A stretch of DNA of 18,000 bases, taken from Candidatus Hermodarchaeota archaeon (GTDB lineage Archaea; Asgardarchaeota; Hermodarchaeia; Hermodarchaeales; Hermodarchaeaceae). Of the stretch, positions 1 to 6,652 are shown in pieces (positions within the stretch are counted from its first letter, which is position 1; each line of letters starts with the position of its first letter). The DNA is taken from the NCBI GenBank assembly GCA_016840595.1, contig JAEOSA010000015.1:1-18000 (forward strand), in the 5' to 3' direction. The notes beneath the pieces were generated by a model. It saw nothing but the letters and a program-made list of their open reading frames with translations. It was not told the DNA's origin and searched no databases. The position numbers and the translations under genes were made by a program.

Positions 1-237
1 TTTGAAAATCTCAAGGGCAATTAGAGCATCAACAATTCTGAGATCGCTGTCCCATAGACGAGTCATTACAATATTGTCACGACGTTTCGCTTCGGGTAGG
101 TCACCCTTCATAAAAACTTGTTTTAACTCCTGCATTACTTCTTGTTTCAATGCTGTTGACATGACCGGTTCTTCGATCCTGCTCTCAGCAGCTTTACGTT
201 TTGCTTTCGTCTTTGATGTTCGGGACAAGATGTTCAC
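1..237 (-). CDS. Hypothetical protein, N-terminal part (gene runs off the window start)
   Basis: The reverse strand is open from a GTG at 237 to the window edge (79 codons, no stop). An in-frame TAA lies three codons before the GTG, so the start is GTG 237 or TTG 228. The visible part is basic for about 20 residues and then helical and charged (for example KQEVMQELKQVFMKG, then WDSDLRIVDALIALEIF). I see no signal peptide, membrane segment or known motif. The plus-strand reading of the same bases is Arg/Ser/Ile-rich and looks like a shadow. A weak TATA-like CTAAAATG at 273-266 lies about 30 nt upstream, which would fit a nearly leaderless transcript. The gene is divergent from the tusA operon. 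Function not recognised. Confidence 0.55.
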   Translation of the reverse strand, partial: MNILSRTSKTKAKRKAAESRIEEPVMSTALKQEVMQELKQVFMKGDLPEAKRRDNIVMTRLWDSDLRIVDALIALEIFK

Positions 238-273
238 TATCCATTAAGTGGTGATTCAAACATAGCATTTTAG

Positions 274-423
274 CGTTACGCCTCCCTGTCTTTTACCGTT
301 ACACGCTTGCGTCTTTCACGTATATGATACTTGGTAAAGACGACAAGCTTAAATACGAGGTCAAGTACCTGCATGATAATCTTAACACTGTAAAGTTTAA
401 TTCGAGTTTCTGGAGGCGTAACG
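274..423. repeat. Perfect 12-bp inverted repeat between divergent genes, right arm over the tusA ribosome-binding site
   Basis: CGTTACGCCTCC at 274-285 is the exact reverse complement of GGAGGCGTAACG at 412-423; the arms are 126 nt apart. The right arm contains the GGAGG that serves the tusA start at 426. In a transcript beginning upstream of 274 the two arms could pair and hide the ribosome-binding site. As DNA, they could be paired operator sites. The TATA-like boxes I see for tusA lie between the arms, so the RNA version needs an additional upstream start. Confidence 0.5.
349..356 (+). promoter_or_regulatory. Candidate TATA box for the tusA-iscU operon
   Basis: TTAAATAC with a purine/C-rich flank lies 70-77 nt before the tusA ATG. 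Transcription would then start near 375-382 and give a leader of about 45 nt that includes the GGAGG site. A second TATA-like stretch, GTATATGATA at 320-329, is an alternative. Called by eye only. Confidence 0.3.
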
Positions 424-425
424 GA

Positions 426-695
426 ATGCCAGCTAACCCCAAGAAATCAGATGACCCCGATATCGAAATCCATCATAAAATTGATGCTCGAGGGCTATAT
501 TGTCCAATCCCTGTTTACAAGACTCGACAAGCTGTACTCGAAGCAAAACCCGATGAAGTAGTTGAAGTATTGGCTGATGATCCAGCTGCGGAAGAAGACA
601 TCTCACGGTGGGCTAAGCGCACTGGAAACACAGTTCTAGCCTTCGAGCAGTGTGATGATTATATCCGCTTTCTAATTCAAAAAACAAATGGGTGA
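426..695 (+). CDS. tusA: TusA/SirA-family sulfur-carrier protein
   Basis: Small sulfur carrier (89 aa). The family moves persulfide sulfur on the Cys of a CPxP motif between sulfurtransferases and acceptors. The signature DARGLYCPIPV is at residues 20-30 with Cys26; downstream comes the usual small alpha/beta sandwich (VVEVLADDPAAEEDI, then an RWAKRTGN-type segment). The ATG at 426 is chosen because GGAGG lies 9 nt upstream (412-416). A longer in-frame reading from 324 adds a basic, non-conserved tail that runs through the likely promoter. First gene of a four-gene operon with DsrE, IscS-like and IscU proteins, which fits a role in delivering sulfur for Fe-S clusters or thio-modification. An extra Cys (76) is present near the C-terminus. 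Confidence 0.9.
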   Translation: MPANPKKSDDPDIEIHHKIDARGLYCPIPVYKTRQAVLEAKPDEVVEVLADDPAAEEDISRWAKRTGNTVLAFEQCDDYIRFLIQKTNG

Positions 696-700
696 AAATC

Positions 701-1063
701 ATGCCAAAGAAAATATTATACATACTGACAAGCGGCTTAGATACGCCTGAAAGGCTGTATGCCCCTTTTGTACTCGCCACTACTGCTAAATCGATGGGTA
801 TTGACGCAGCCATTTATTTTATGATTAAAGGTGTAGAGGTCGTCAAAAAGGGAGAAGCTGAGAAGATCAAACTGGGCAACTTTCCTACTCTAAAAGAAGT
901 AATTGATCAAGCAATCGAAGCCGGTGTTGAACTTATGGCGTGTGACCAAAGTACGCAAGTACTCGGTATTGAACGGGGTGGTTATGTCGATACTTGTGGT
1001 GTCGTGGGAGCAGCCACGTTAAATGACGTAGCACTTGAAGCGGATGCGATTTTAACCTTCTAA
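701..1063 (+). CDS. DsrE/DsrF-family sulfur-transfer protein
   Basis: 120-aa protein with the DsrE-like alpha/beta fold: N-terminal KKILYILTSG strand, helix ERLYAPFVLATTAKSMG, strand AAIYFMIKGVEVVKKG, then VELMACDQS with Cys81 in the position of the DsrE-family sulfur-carrying cysteine. A second Cys (99) follows. The ATG at 701 has GGTGA (691-695) five nt upstream, and that site overlaps the tusA stop TGA (693-695). A GTG at 692 is the alternative start and would give a GTGA overlap; either way the two genes are translationally coupled. DsrE-type proteins pass persulfide to or from TusA in bacteria, so adjacency to tusA supports a relay. Which member of the family this is cannot be told from the sequence alone. 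Confidence 0.85.
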   Translation: MPKKILYILTSGLDTPERLYAPFVLATTAKSMGIDAAIYFMIKGVEVVKKGEAEKIKLGNFPTLKEVIDQAIEAGVELMACDQSTQVLGIERGGYVDTCGVVGAATLNDVALEADAILTF

Positions 1064-1093
1064 GAGGATATGATGAGACAGGGAGGGTGGAAG

Positions 1094-2305
1094 ATGGCAA
1101 AACAAATTAACTTCAATCATAGTGCTGGAGTACCTGTAGATGAACGAGTACTCAAGGTCATGAACCCCTATTTCCGCGAGTATTATGGTAATCCATCTTC
1201 TGTTCATGCAGTCGGGCAGCAATCTGCTAAAGCAATTGCTAACGCACGTGTGCAAGTCGGTCAACTTATTGGAGCTGCGCCGAAGGACCGCATAATCTTT
1301 ACCAGTGGAGCAACCGAAGCGAACAACCTTGGCCTACAAGGCTTTGCCTATCGCCACCGCCGAAAAGGCAACCACATCATCATTTCCAAAATGGAGCACC
1401 TCAGTATCATTAATACAGCCAAATTTTTGAGCAAACAAGGCTTCGAATACACTCAAGTTGGTGTGGACAAACACGGAATCGTTGACACGAAGGCTCTCAA
1501 AGAAGCCATCACTGATCAAACCATTCTCATTTCCATCCAACATGCGAACAACGAAGTCGGAACAATTCAACCCATTACTAACATCGCAAAAATCGCAGAC
1601 AAGGCAGAAATCCCATTGCATGTAGACGCAGTGGCAAGTGCTGGCCTTATACCAGTGAATGTCTCAAAACATGGCATTTCACTACTCACTCTTTCCTCTA
1701 ACGATTTATACGGACCTAAAGGAGTAGGAGCTCTCTATACGAAAAAAGGAGTTGCTCTTCAACCAATCCTTACTGGAGGAGGTCAAGAATATGGTATCCG
1801 TTCTGGTTCCGAAAATGTCCCGGGAATAGTAGGCATGGGAGCAGCTGCTGAACTCGCCAATGAACAACTTGCTGATAACGTGACACGTCTAACATGGCTC
1901 CGGGACCGATTAATCAAAGGCACATTAGAAAATGTCGATGAAGCTTTCTTGAATGGACATCCCACACAACGACTTCCAAACAACGCCAATATTAGGTTCA
2001 GTTATATTGAAGGAGAGGCGATAACGCTTCATCTCAGCTTTAACGGATTTTTAGTAGCCACCAGCTCTGCTTGCACATCCAAGACACTCGCACCTTCCCA
2101 TTGTTTGTTGAGTATGGGCGTATCTGAAGCCGAAGCCCACGGAGCTCTTCAACTCACGTTAGGGCGTGAAAACACCCAAGCACATATAGACAAATTCATC
2201 GAAGTACTACCACCCATCATTGAAAAACTTCGAGCGATGTCACCACTATCAAAGGATGTCCCCTATGACCTCTTTGAAGATGAAGAACATGATCACCATC
2301 ATTGA
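1094..2305 (+). CDS. iscS: IscS/NifS-like cysteine desulfurase homologue lacking the PLP lysine
   Basis: Fold-type I aminotransferase family, 403 aa. The expected order is visible: NHSAGVPVDERV start, SGATEANN (71-78), MEHLSI with the PLP-stacking His102, QHANNEVGT, HVDAV with Asp178, YGPKGVGALY (206-215), SSACTSK with the mobile-loop Cys327, and LGREN with Arg358. The segment normally reading S-x-H-K-x-YGPKG reads SSND-LYGPKG, so the Schiff-base Lys is Asp204 and the preceding His is Asn. The usual Gln five residues before the conserved Gly of the HVDATQ region is Ala181. Classical desulfurase activity is therefore doubtful. The C-terminus is acidic and His-rich (EDEEHDHHH), a possible metal-binding tail. 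Start: GGAGGGTGG at 1082-1090 serves ATG 1094 better than the ATGs at 1070/1073. The iscU gene follows 26 nt downstream. Confidence 0.9.
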   Translation: MAKQINFNHSAGVPVDERVLKVMNPYFREYYGNPSSVHAVGQQSAKAIANARVQVGQLIGAAPKDRIIFTSGATEANNLGLQGFAYRHRRKGNHIIISKMEHLSIINTAKFLSKQGFEYTQVGVDKHGIVDTKALKEAITDQTILISIQHANNEVGTIQPITNIAKIADKAEIPLHVDAVASAGLIPVNVSKHGISLLTLSSNDLYGPKGVGALYTKKGVALQPILTGGGQEYGIRSGSENVPGIVGMGAAAELANEQLADNVTRLTWLRDRLIKGTLENVDEAFLNGHPTQRLPNNANIRFSYIEGEAITLHLSFNGFLVATSSACTSKTLAPSHCLLSMGVSEAEAHGALQLTLGRENTQAHIDKFIEVLPPIIEKLRAMSPLSKDVPYDLFEDEEHDHHH

Positions 2306-2331
2306 ACACCAACAAAGGAGATAAAAAAGAC

Positions 2332-2721
2332 ATGTATAGCAAAACAGTAATTGACCACTTTACCAATCCCCGTAACATGGGCGAAATGGAAGATGCTGAT
2401 GCAATCGGTAAAGTTGGGAATCCAACATGTGGAGATCTTATCTGGATATACATCAAAGTCAAAGATGATACTATCACAGATGTAAGTTTCAAAACCTTCG
2501 GATGCGCAGCGGCCATTGCCACCAGTTCTATGATAACAGAACTCACAAAAGGCAAGACACTCAAAGAAGCCTATCAGATTACCCGAACCGATGTCGCAGA
2601 AAACCTGGAAGGCCTACCTCCAATCAAAATGCATTGCTCAAACCTTTCAGCAGATGGGTTACACAAAGCAATTGAAGAATACTTGAAGAAGACTGGGCGC
2701 ACCGTCGAGGATCTCAAATAG
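2332..2721 (+). CDS. iscU: IscU-type Fe-S cluster assembly scaffold
   Basis: 129 aa, the usual IscU length. All three cluster-ligand cysteines are in context: NPTCGD (Cys33, with Asp35), FGCAAAIATSS (Cys58) and HCSNLSADG (Cys102). The N-terminal MYSKTVIDHFTNPRNMG is typical of the family. The LPPVK chaperone-binding motif of bacterial IscU appears as LPPIK (95-99). AAAGGAG (2314-2320) precedes ATG 2332; a TTG at 2302 overlapping the iscS stop is less likely because the conserved N-terminus begins at 2332. It should assemble [2Fe-2S] clusters in the cytoplasm with the preceding IscS-like protein. Last gene of the operon; a T-run with a palindrome follows. Confidence 0.95.
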   Translation: MYSKTVIDHFTNPRNMGEMEDADAIGKVGNPTCGDLIWIYIKVKDDTITDVSFKTFGCAAAIATSSMITELTKGKTLKEAYQITRTDVAENLEGLPPIKMHCSNLSADGLHKAIEEYLKKTGRTVEDLK

Positions 2722-2733
2722 ATAGTTGGTTCA

Positions 2734-2754
2734 TTTTTTTTACACGCGTGTAAA
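2734..2754 (+). terminator. T-tract plus 16-bp perfect palindrome after iscU
   Basis: Eight T residues (2734-2741), 12 nt after the iscU stop, run into the perfect palindrome TTTACACGCGTGTAAA (2739-2754). Archaeal termination mainly uses T-tracts, so this is a good operon end. The palindrome has no loop and therefore looks more like a dimeric-protein binding site than an RNA hairpin; it also sits about 95 nt before the next gene, where a repressor could act. Confidence 0.5.
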
Positions 2755-2775
2755 TATTCACAATTGCACGACACA

Positions 2776-2783
2776 CTTAATAC
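2776..2783 (+). promoter_or_regulatory. Candidate TATA box for the surface-protein gene
   Basis: CTTAATAC lies 67-74 nt before the ATG at 2850. It would place the transcription start near 2803-2810 with a leader of about 45 nt. A GAGGT ribosome-binding site follows just before the gene. Weak match, by eye. Confidence 0.25.
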
Positions 2784-2849
2784 TGAACTTTCCAATCATT
2801 ATGAGATTACTCGACTGCGAGTATCTTTAGAAATATCGAGGTTTCAAGC

Positions 2850-4010
2850 ATGCGTGTTAATCGTAATTTAATAGTCCTTTTTGCACTCTGCACTTTACTG
2901 CTTCCCTTCTTATCAAGTACCTTTTCAGAGATTCAAACGACGCATCCAGTCACTGTAACAGCATTGCCTACTCCAACTGTTACACCACGAATTCTTTACT
3001 TTTCTCAGTTTGCAGATAATTCTCCTGGAGGCGAAGTCCAGAATGTGTGGAATGCGATAAATGACACCCATGGAACCGACTACCTTCGAACCAACCTCAC
3101 ATCCTATACAGATCTTGCAAGCGAACTTCCAAATTATCATATTCTCCTCGTTCCTGAACAAGAAGAGATCTATTCAGAGAATATCACCGATATCGTTACA
3201 GCTTGGCAAACACCACTTAACACCTTTCTGAGTCAAGGTGGAATTCTAATCGTCATGACTTATTGGAGTAATAACTTCGGAGCAATGGCTACCGGAAAGA
3301 TACTCAATGACACAGGATTAATGGATCTCCAGGGTAACACACCTGTGACGGGATCACCGGTTACAATTATTGATGCCACAGATCTTCTTGCTGATGGCGT
3401 CGGAGGCTTTATCGCTCCAGATGGTAGTGCCGCATTCCTTTCGACAGAAACCGGATTTGTGTTCAATGCTAGCATTTACCCGCTTGTCTATCACAAACAA
3501 GTAGGTGTTGGGCACATAGTTCTTATAGGCATGGACTTCTTTACTCGCAACGCTGAAGCTGACAAAATCCTGGGTAATGCTATCCGATTATTCCAGCCTC
3601 CAACCGCGCCGGTTCTATCGGACCCCGGTGCAACGATTTCAGGATTTCAAATTCCACTCAATTGGACCGCTGCAACCGACACCGATGGCATCATAGACCA
3701 CTATGAAGTGCAAACAAGCGCTGATGCGGGCTTTGCCATCATTGGTCAAAGTGACACTACAACAATGTTGAATTACAGTTTTATTTTCCTCTCAAATGAT
3801 ACCTACTATTTCCGTGTACGGGCCATTGACAATAATACTCTTGCAGGTCCCTGGAGTAACGTTGTAAGCACCTATATCGAATTGCCACCCATCACTTTTC
3901 CACCCGGGATTCCCGGGTTCCCAATTGAAGCCATAGCTCTCGGATTAGTCCTTTCTTTGGGAGCAATATTTGTTATGCGTCGGCGTAAACAACAAAAGGT
4001 ATCTTCCTAG
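2850..4010 (+). CDS. Secreted FN3-domain surface protein with a PGF-type C-terminal sorting signal
   Basis: 386 aa. Residues 1-26 form a signal peptide (RVNR, then a hydrophobic core, SSTFS). Residues about 47-248 look like a ThuA/glutamine-amidotransferase-like alpha/beta domain (RILYFSQFADN, YHILLVPEQEE, LSQGGILIVMTYW, GHIVLIGMDFF); no catalytic Cys triad is evident. Residues about 252-345 are a fibronectin type III-like domain (PLNWTAATDTDG, YYFRVRAIDNN). The C-terminus has PPGIPGFPIE, one hydrophobic helix (about 360-376) and MRRRKQQK, the tripartite layout of archaeosortase substrates. About nine N-x-S/T sequons suggest a glycosylated exterior protein. The archaeosortase at 10010-10696 is the obvious candidate processing enzyme. 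Start ATG 2850 is preceded by GAGGT. Exact function unknown. Confidence 0.85.
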   Translation: MRVNRNLIVLFALCTLLLPFLSSTFSEIQTTHPVTVTALPTPTVTPRILYFSQFADNSPGGEVQNVWNAINDTHGTDYLRTNLTSYTDLASELPNYHILLVPEQEEIYSENITDIVTAWQTPLNTFLSQGGILIVMTYWSNNFGAMATGKILNDTGLMDLQGNTPVTGSPVTIIDATDLLADGVGGFIAPDGSAAFLSTETGFVFNASIYPLVYHKQVGVGHIVLIGMDFFTRNAEADKILGNAIRLFQPPTAPVLSDPGATISGFQIPLNWTAATDTDGIIDHYEVQTSADAGFAIIGQSDTTTMLNYSFIFLSNDTYYFRVRAIDNNTLAGPWSNVVSTYIELPPITFPPGIPGFPIEAIALGLVLSLGAIFVMRRRKQQKVSS

Positions 4011-4021
4011 CAGGATACCTT
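3996..4021 (+). terminator. Hairpin over the stop codon followed by a T-rich run
   Basis: AAGGTATC (3996-4003) pairs perfectly with GATACCTT (4014-4021) across a 10-nt loop that includes the TAG stop of the surface-protein gene. The next 40 nt are pyrimidine-rich, with TTTTT at 4030-4034, TTTT at 4042-4045 and a further TTTTT. This looks like an end-of-transcript or mRNA-stabilising structure. The next gene is on the other strand and convergent. Confidence 0.5.
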
Positions 4022-4166
4022 CCCCCTTACTTTTTGGGTTGGTTTTCATCTTTTTGGTAAGAAGAATCGAATTGAGAATATGCGGAATTGCCATGAGAAT
4101 TTATTTCTCAAACCGGTTTCTTAGTGAGCTGCTTTCACTTCGAAGCCAGTTTTGCCTATCGTACAA

Positions 4167-4550
4167 TTAGCTTGAATCTGTTGTAAGCCGTTCAATGATA
4201 GATTTGAAAATGTCTGATGAGAGTGCACCTTTGATGAGATAGTCTTTGGCTCCCATCTCCAGAACTTCTTGCACGGTTTCATCATCGTCGATTGCAGTCA
4301 ATGCGACGATGGCAACATCAGGGTAATCCGCGGTAATTTTACTGATGAGTTCTGTACCACTGATTTTGGGGAGAACTAAATCCACAAAGAAGATGTCTGG
4401 TGGATTTGCTTTGATTTTTGCAAGGGCCTCTTCACCATCTGCCGCAGTCTCGATATTATATTCTTTAAGCAAGACTTGGGCAGCGCGGAGAAAGGTTTCT
4501 GAGTCATCTGCTAAGAGGATTCGAATATTATCCGATTTCTTGGAAGCCAA
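4167..4550 (-). CDS. Stand-alone response-regulator receiver domain
   Basis: 127-aa CheY-like receiver with no output domain. Acidic pocket residues are in LLADDSETF (Asp15, Asp16), the phosphoacceptor in FFVDLVLP (Asp57), the switch Thr in VALTAID (Thr85) and the conserved Lys in DYLIKGA (Lys107), so it should be phosphorylatable. A TTG start at 4550 is proposed: GGAGGG (4567-4562) lies 11 nt upstream inside the end of the preceding gene. The longer ATG reading from 4616 adds about 22 residues that are only the shifted reading of that gene. The start lies 23 nt inside the upstream gene, implying tight coupling with the GvpD-like ATPase. A phosphodonor could be the multi-PAS kinase at 10945-14694, but nothing in the sequence proves that pairing. 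Confidence 0.88.
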   Translation of the reverse strand: MASKKSDNIRILLADDSETFLRAAQVLLKEYNIETAADGEEALAKIKANPPDIFFVDLVLPKISGTELISKITADYPDVAIVALTAIDDDETVQEVLEMGAKDYLIKGALSSDIFKSIIERLTTDSS

Positions 4551-5982
4551 TTTTGGGTTTACCCTCCACAAGGTGTGTGTAGATACAGTATTGGGGAGTT
4601 GAGGGGTTAATGCCATGGAAGATGGTTACACCTTCCTTGACGGCAATTTTAACGTGAACATCTGCAAGATCAGCCAGATACTGGTTGATGTCAGGTGTAC
4701 TACTATAACCGATTGTTACGGCGAGATTACTTTCAGTAGCTGTATCATTGGCGATGCGTGTAGCCCATCGGGGGAGTTCTTGGGGGCCAAGCCAAGAGTG
4801 TAGCCATCCGAAGCCAACAACGCTGAGTAGATTCTTACATCCTTGGTTGCGGAGTTCTTCAAGGACCATGCTCCACGCGTTTTCTAAATCAGAGCTTTCT
4901 CTAAATGCTACGGTTTTGTAATACGGTTCACCCAGTTCAGCTGCAGCACTAGTTACGCCGAGACTAGAAGCTGCACTGGTGAATAAACGAAGATGTGTGT
5001 TAAGTTGGTCCACAAAGCCATATCGTAAAGCGGCAGCTTTGAGTCGTCGGAAGCTGAGTTTATTAGGTGGAACGATGATCACACCACTTTCTTGGCGAAT
5101 GAAATTCGCTACCATATTCAAAGCGATTGTGTTGATGACTTCATTAGCTACGCCTTCCGATACGTCCATGAAGAAAGTGCTACCCCGGCGAAATCCACCA
5201 AATATTGAATCAAGTTCTTTGATTCCTGAAGAAAATCTACCCGCAGTATGAGGAATTACTTCGAAATCAGAGACCCGGAAGGCTTGCTCGGCATCATAAG
5301 AATGTAGTGCACAAAATCTGTTGCCTCGTAGTGAAAATCCTCGCATTCCACGTTCGATGGATGTTCCACGAAGTTTAATCAATCGCAGACTTCGCCACAT
5401 GCGTCCTTCCGTCTGCGTTTTTGTCACGCACACAATTCCATCAACTATATGATCTAATGGTGATTCTTCGATTCCTTCTACAACCAAAATGATCTTTGCA
5501 CTCAAAACTCGGCCAAGATTTGATAGTGCAGCCGTAAGACGTTGTGGGTCCGCCTGGGCTGCTTCAATTATCGCATCAAAGGAATCTATGAGACACACAG
5601 GTGATGTGAGATTACGAAGCAAATCATTGACTGCACTAATGAAGGTTAACTCATCAGAATAAATGATTCGAGATTCGGAAACATTACCCGATTCCAAAGA
5701 AGCTTCAGGAACTCCCATCAATGAGGGAGTTGCATCAATGATTCGACTTTCAGGGAGAAGTTCAAAAGCCCAAGGAAATTGAGTTCGCAAATTCGCACTT
5801 GCCACACGAGTAGAGAGATAGACAAAATTCTCAACATCAAACCGGTCAGGAAGTAGCTGAGCCAGCTGATCTAGCAATGAAAGCACAAATGTTGTTTTTC
5901 CAGTTCCTGACTTGCCTTTAACAAGGACTGTTTGACCTTGTTCTTGTTTCAGGAATTCGATGATTTCGTTTGGCAAGCTCAC
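4528..5982 (-). CDS. GvpD/RAD55-like two-lobed RecA-fold ATPase
   Basis: 484 aa. N-lobe: MSLPNEIIEFLKQEQGQTVLV leads directly into the Walker A GKSGTGKT (23-30); the Walker B-like strand is VCLIDSFDAI (Asp133). The layout, with the P-loop very near the N-terminus and VYLSTRVAS downstream, resembles the archaeal GvpD and KaiC-like regulators. C-lobe (about 248-484): SSGIKELDSIFGGFRRGS is the classical KaiC-domain opening, but the P-loop position reads MDVSEGVANE and has lost GKT, so this lobe is probably a pseudo-ATPase. GTG 5982 is the start, with GGTG about 11 nt upstream. It sits 26 nt after the GTPase gene and overlaps the receiver gene. No other gas-vesicle gene is present, so a gas-vesicle role is not implied. 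Likely a nucleotide-controlled signalling or regulatory protein. Confidence 0.8.
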   Translation of the reverse strand: MSLPNEIIEFLKQEQGQTVLVKGKSGTGKTTFVLSLLDQLAQLLPDRFDVENFVYLSTRVASANLRTQFPWAFELLPESRIIDATPSLMGVPEASLESGNVSESRIIYSDELTFISAVNDLLRNLTSPVCLIDSFDAIIEAAQADPQRLTAALSNLGRVLSAKIILVVEGIEESPLDHIVDGIVCVTKTQTEGRMWRSLRLIKLRGTSIERGMRGFSLRGNRFCALHSYDAEQAFRVSDFEVIPHTAGRFSSGIKELDSIFGGFRRGSTFFMDVSEGVANEVINTIALNMVANFIRQESGVIIVPPNKLSFRRLKAAALRYGFVDQLNTHLRLFTSAASSLGVTSAAAELGEPYYKTVAFRESSDLENAWSMVLEELRNQGCKNLLSVVGFGWLHSWLGPQELPRWATRIANDTATESNLAVTIGYSSTPDINQYLADLADVHVKIAVKEGVTIFHGINPSTPQYCIYTHLVEGKPKIGFQEIG

Positions 5983-6008
5983 GTGCTCTTACACCTTTTT
6001 CTCAATCA

Positions 6009-6545
6009 TTACGTAGACTTTGTCGTGTGTTGAAGGAGGAGTTCGGAAATCGTCTGAAAGAGAGCTTTGACGTTTGCACCTGTTTTCGCAGAAGTTTCCA
6101 TATACCCTAACATGTTAAGTTTTTTCGCGACTTTCTCAGCCTGTTCTTTTGTGACAACCCTATCTTCTTTCAAATCTACTTTGTTACCGACCAAGTACAG
6201 GAGAACTTCAGGAGCACCTTTACGGACATCATCGACCCATTCGTTAACGCATTTGAGTGAATCTTTTCGGGTAACATCATATACGACGATAGCGAAATCA
6301 GTTCCAAAGAGATATTGGACTCGTACTCGGCGAAATGAAGTTTGGCCTGCAAGATCCCAGACCTGTAAGGAAATATCCGAATTCTTCGCTTTGGTCTTAA
6401 ACGTTGAGATCGCTGCTCCTAACGTCGCTTTGTATCCTTCATCAAAAGAATCAGTCATGTAACGTTTAATTATCGAAGTCTTTCCGACGGCATAATCCCC
6501 AATGACGGAGACTTTGAATCTGAATTGGCTGCCTTTCGCTTCCAT
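6009..6545 (-). CDS. Ras/Rab-type small GTPase
   Basis: 178 aa, a complete Ras-superfamily G domain: G1 GDYAVGKT (16-23), G2 Thr41 in YKATLGA, G3 WDLAGQ (63-68), G4 NKVD (121-124), G5 TSAKTG (151-156). The Gln after DLAG used for GTP hydrolysis in Ras/Rab is present. There is no C-terminal Cys (ends HTTKST), so no prenyl anchor. Start ATG 6545 has GGTG nine nt upstream; a TTG at 6560 is less likely. The promoter box at 6597-6590 makes this the first gene of an operon with the GvpD-like ATPase (26 nt gap) and the receiver. GTPases of this kind are expanded in Asgard archaea and are one reason for that assignment. The target is unknown. Confidence 0.93.
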   Translation of the reverse strand: MEAKGSQFRFKVSVIGDYAVGKTSIIKRYMTDSFDEGYKATLGAAISTFKTKAKNSDISLQVWDLAGQTSFRRVRVQYLFGTDFAIVVYDVTRKDSLKCVNEWVDDVRKGAPEVLLYLVGNKVDLKEDRVVTKEQAEKVAKKLNMLGYMETSAKTGANVKALFQTISELLLQHTTKST

Positions 6546-6589
6546 TTTTCTAAACACCAAACCCTTGTATTGGTAACCCTCACGTCAAA

Positions 6590-6597
6590 TTATATCT
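6590..6597 (-). promoter_or_regulatory. TATA box for the GTPase-ATPase-receiver operon
   Basis: AGATATAA on the minus strand lies about 45-52 nt before the GTPase ATG. Transcription would start near 6567, leaving a leader of about 22 nt with the GGTG site. A second A+T-rich element (CTTAAATT, about 6611-6604) lies just upstream. Confidence 0.45.
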
Positions 6598-6652
6598 ATT
6601 TGAATTTAAGCCCGTCGGTTTCATTTCATATTTTTTTTGCGCCATTGCTAAT

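Noticed and set aside
2..247. 81-codon plus-strand frame at the window start
   Set aside because: Arg/Ser/Ile-rich with no ribosome-binding site; the opposite strand reads a better helical protein running off the edge.
324..425. Longer N-terminus for TusA
   Set aside because: The added residues are basic and unlike the family, contain the likely TATA box, and the strong GGAGG serves ATG 426.
4528..5982. Gas-vesicle gene cluster suggested by the GvpD-like protein
   Set aside because: No gvpA, gvpF or other gas-vesicle gene is present; GvpD-like ATPases occur widely in archaea without gas vesicles.
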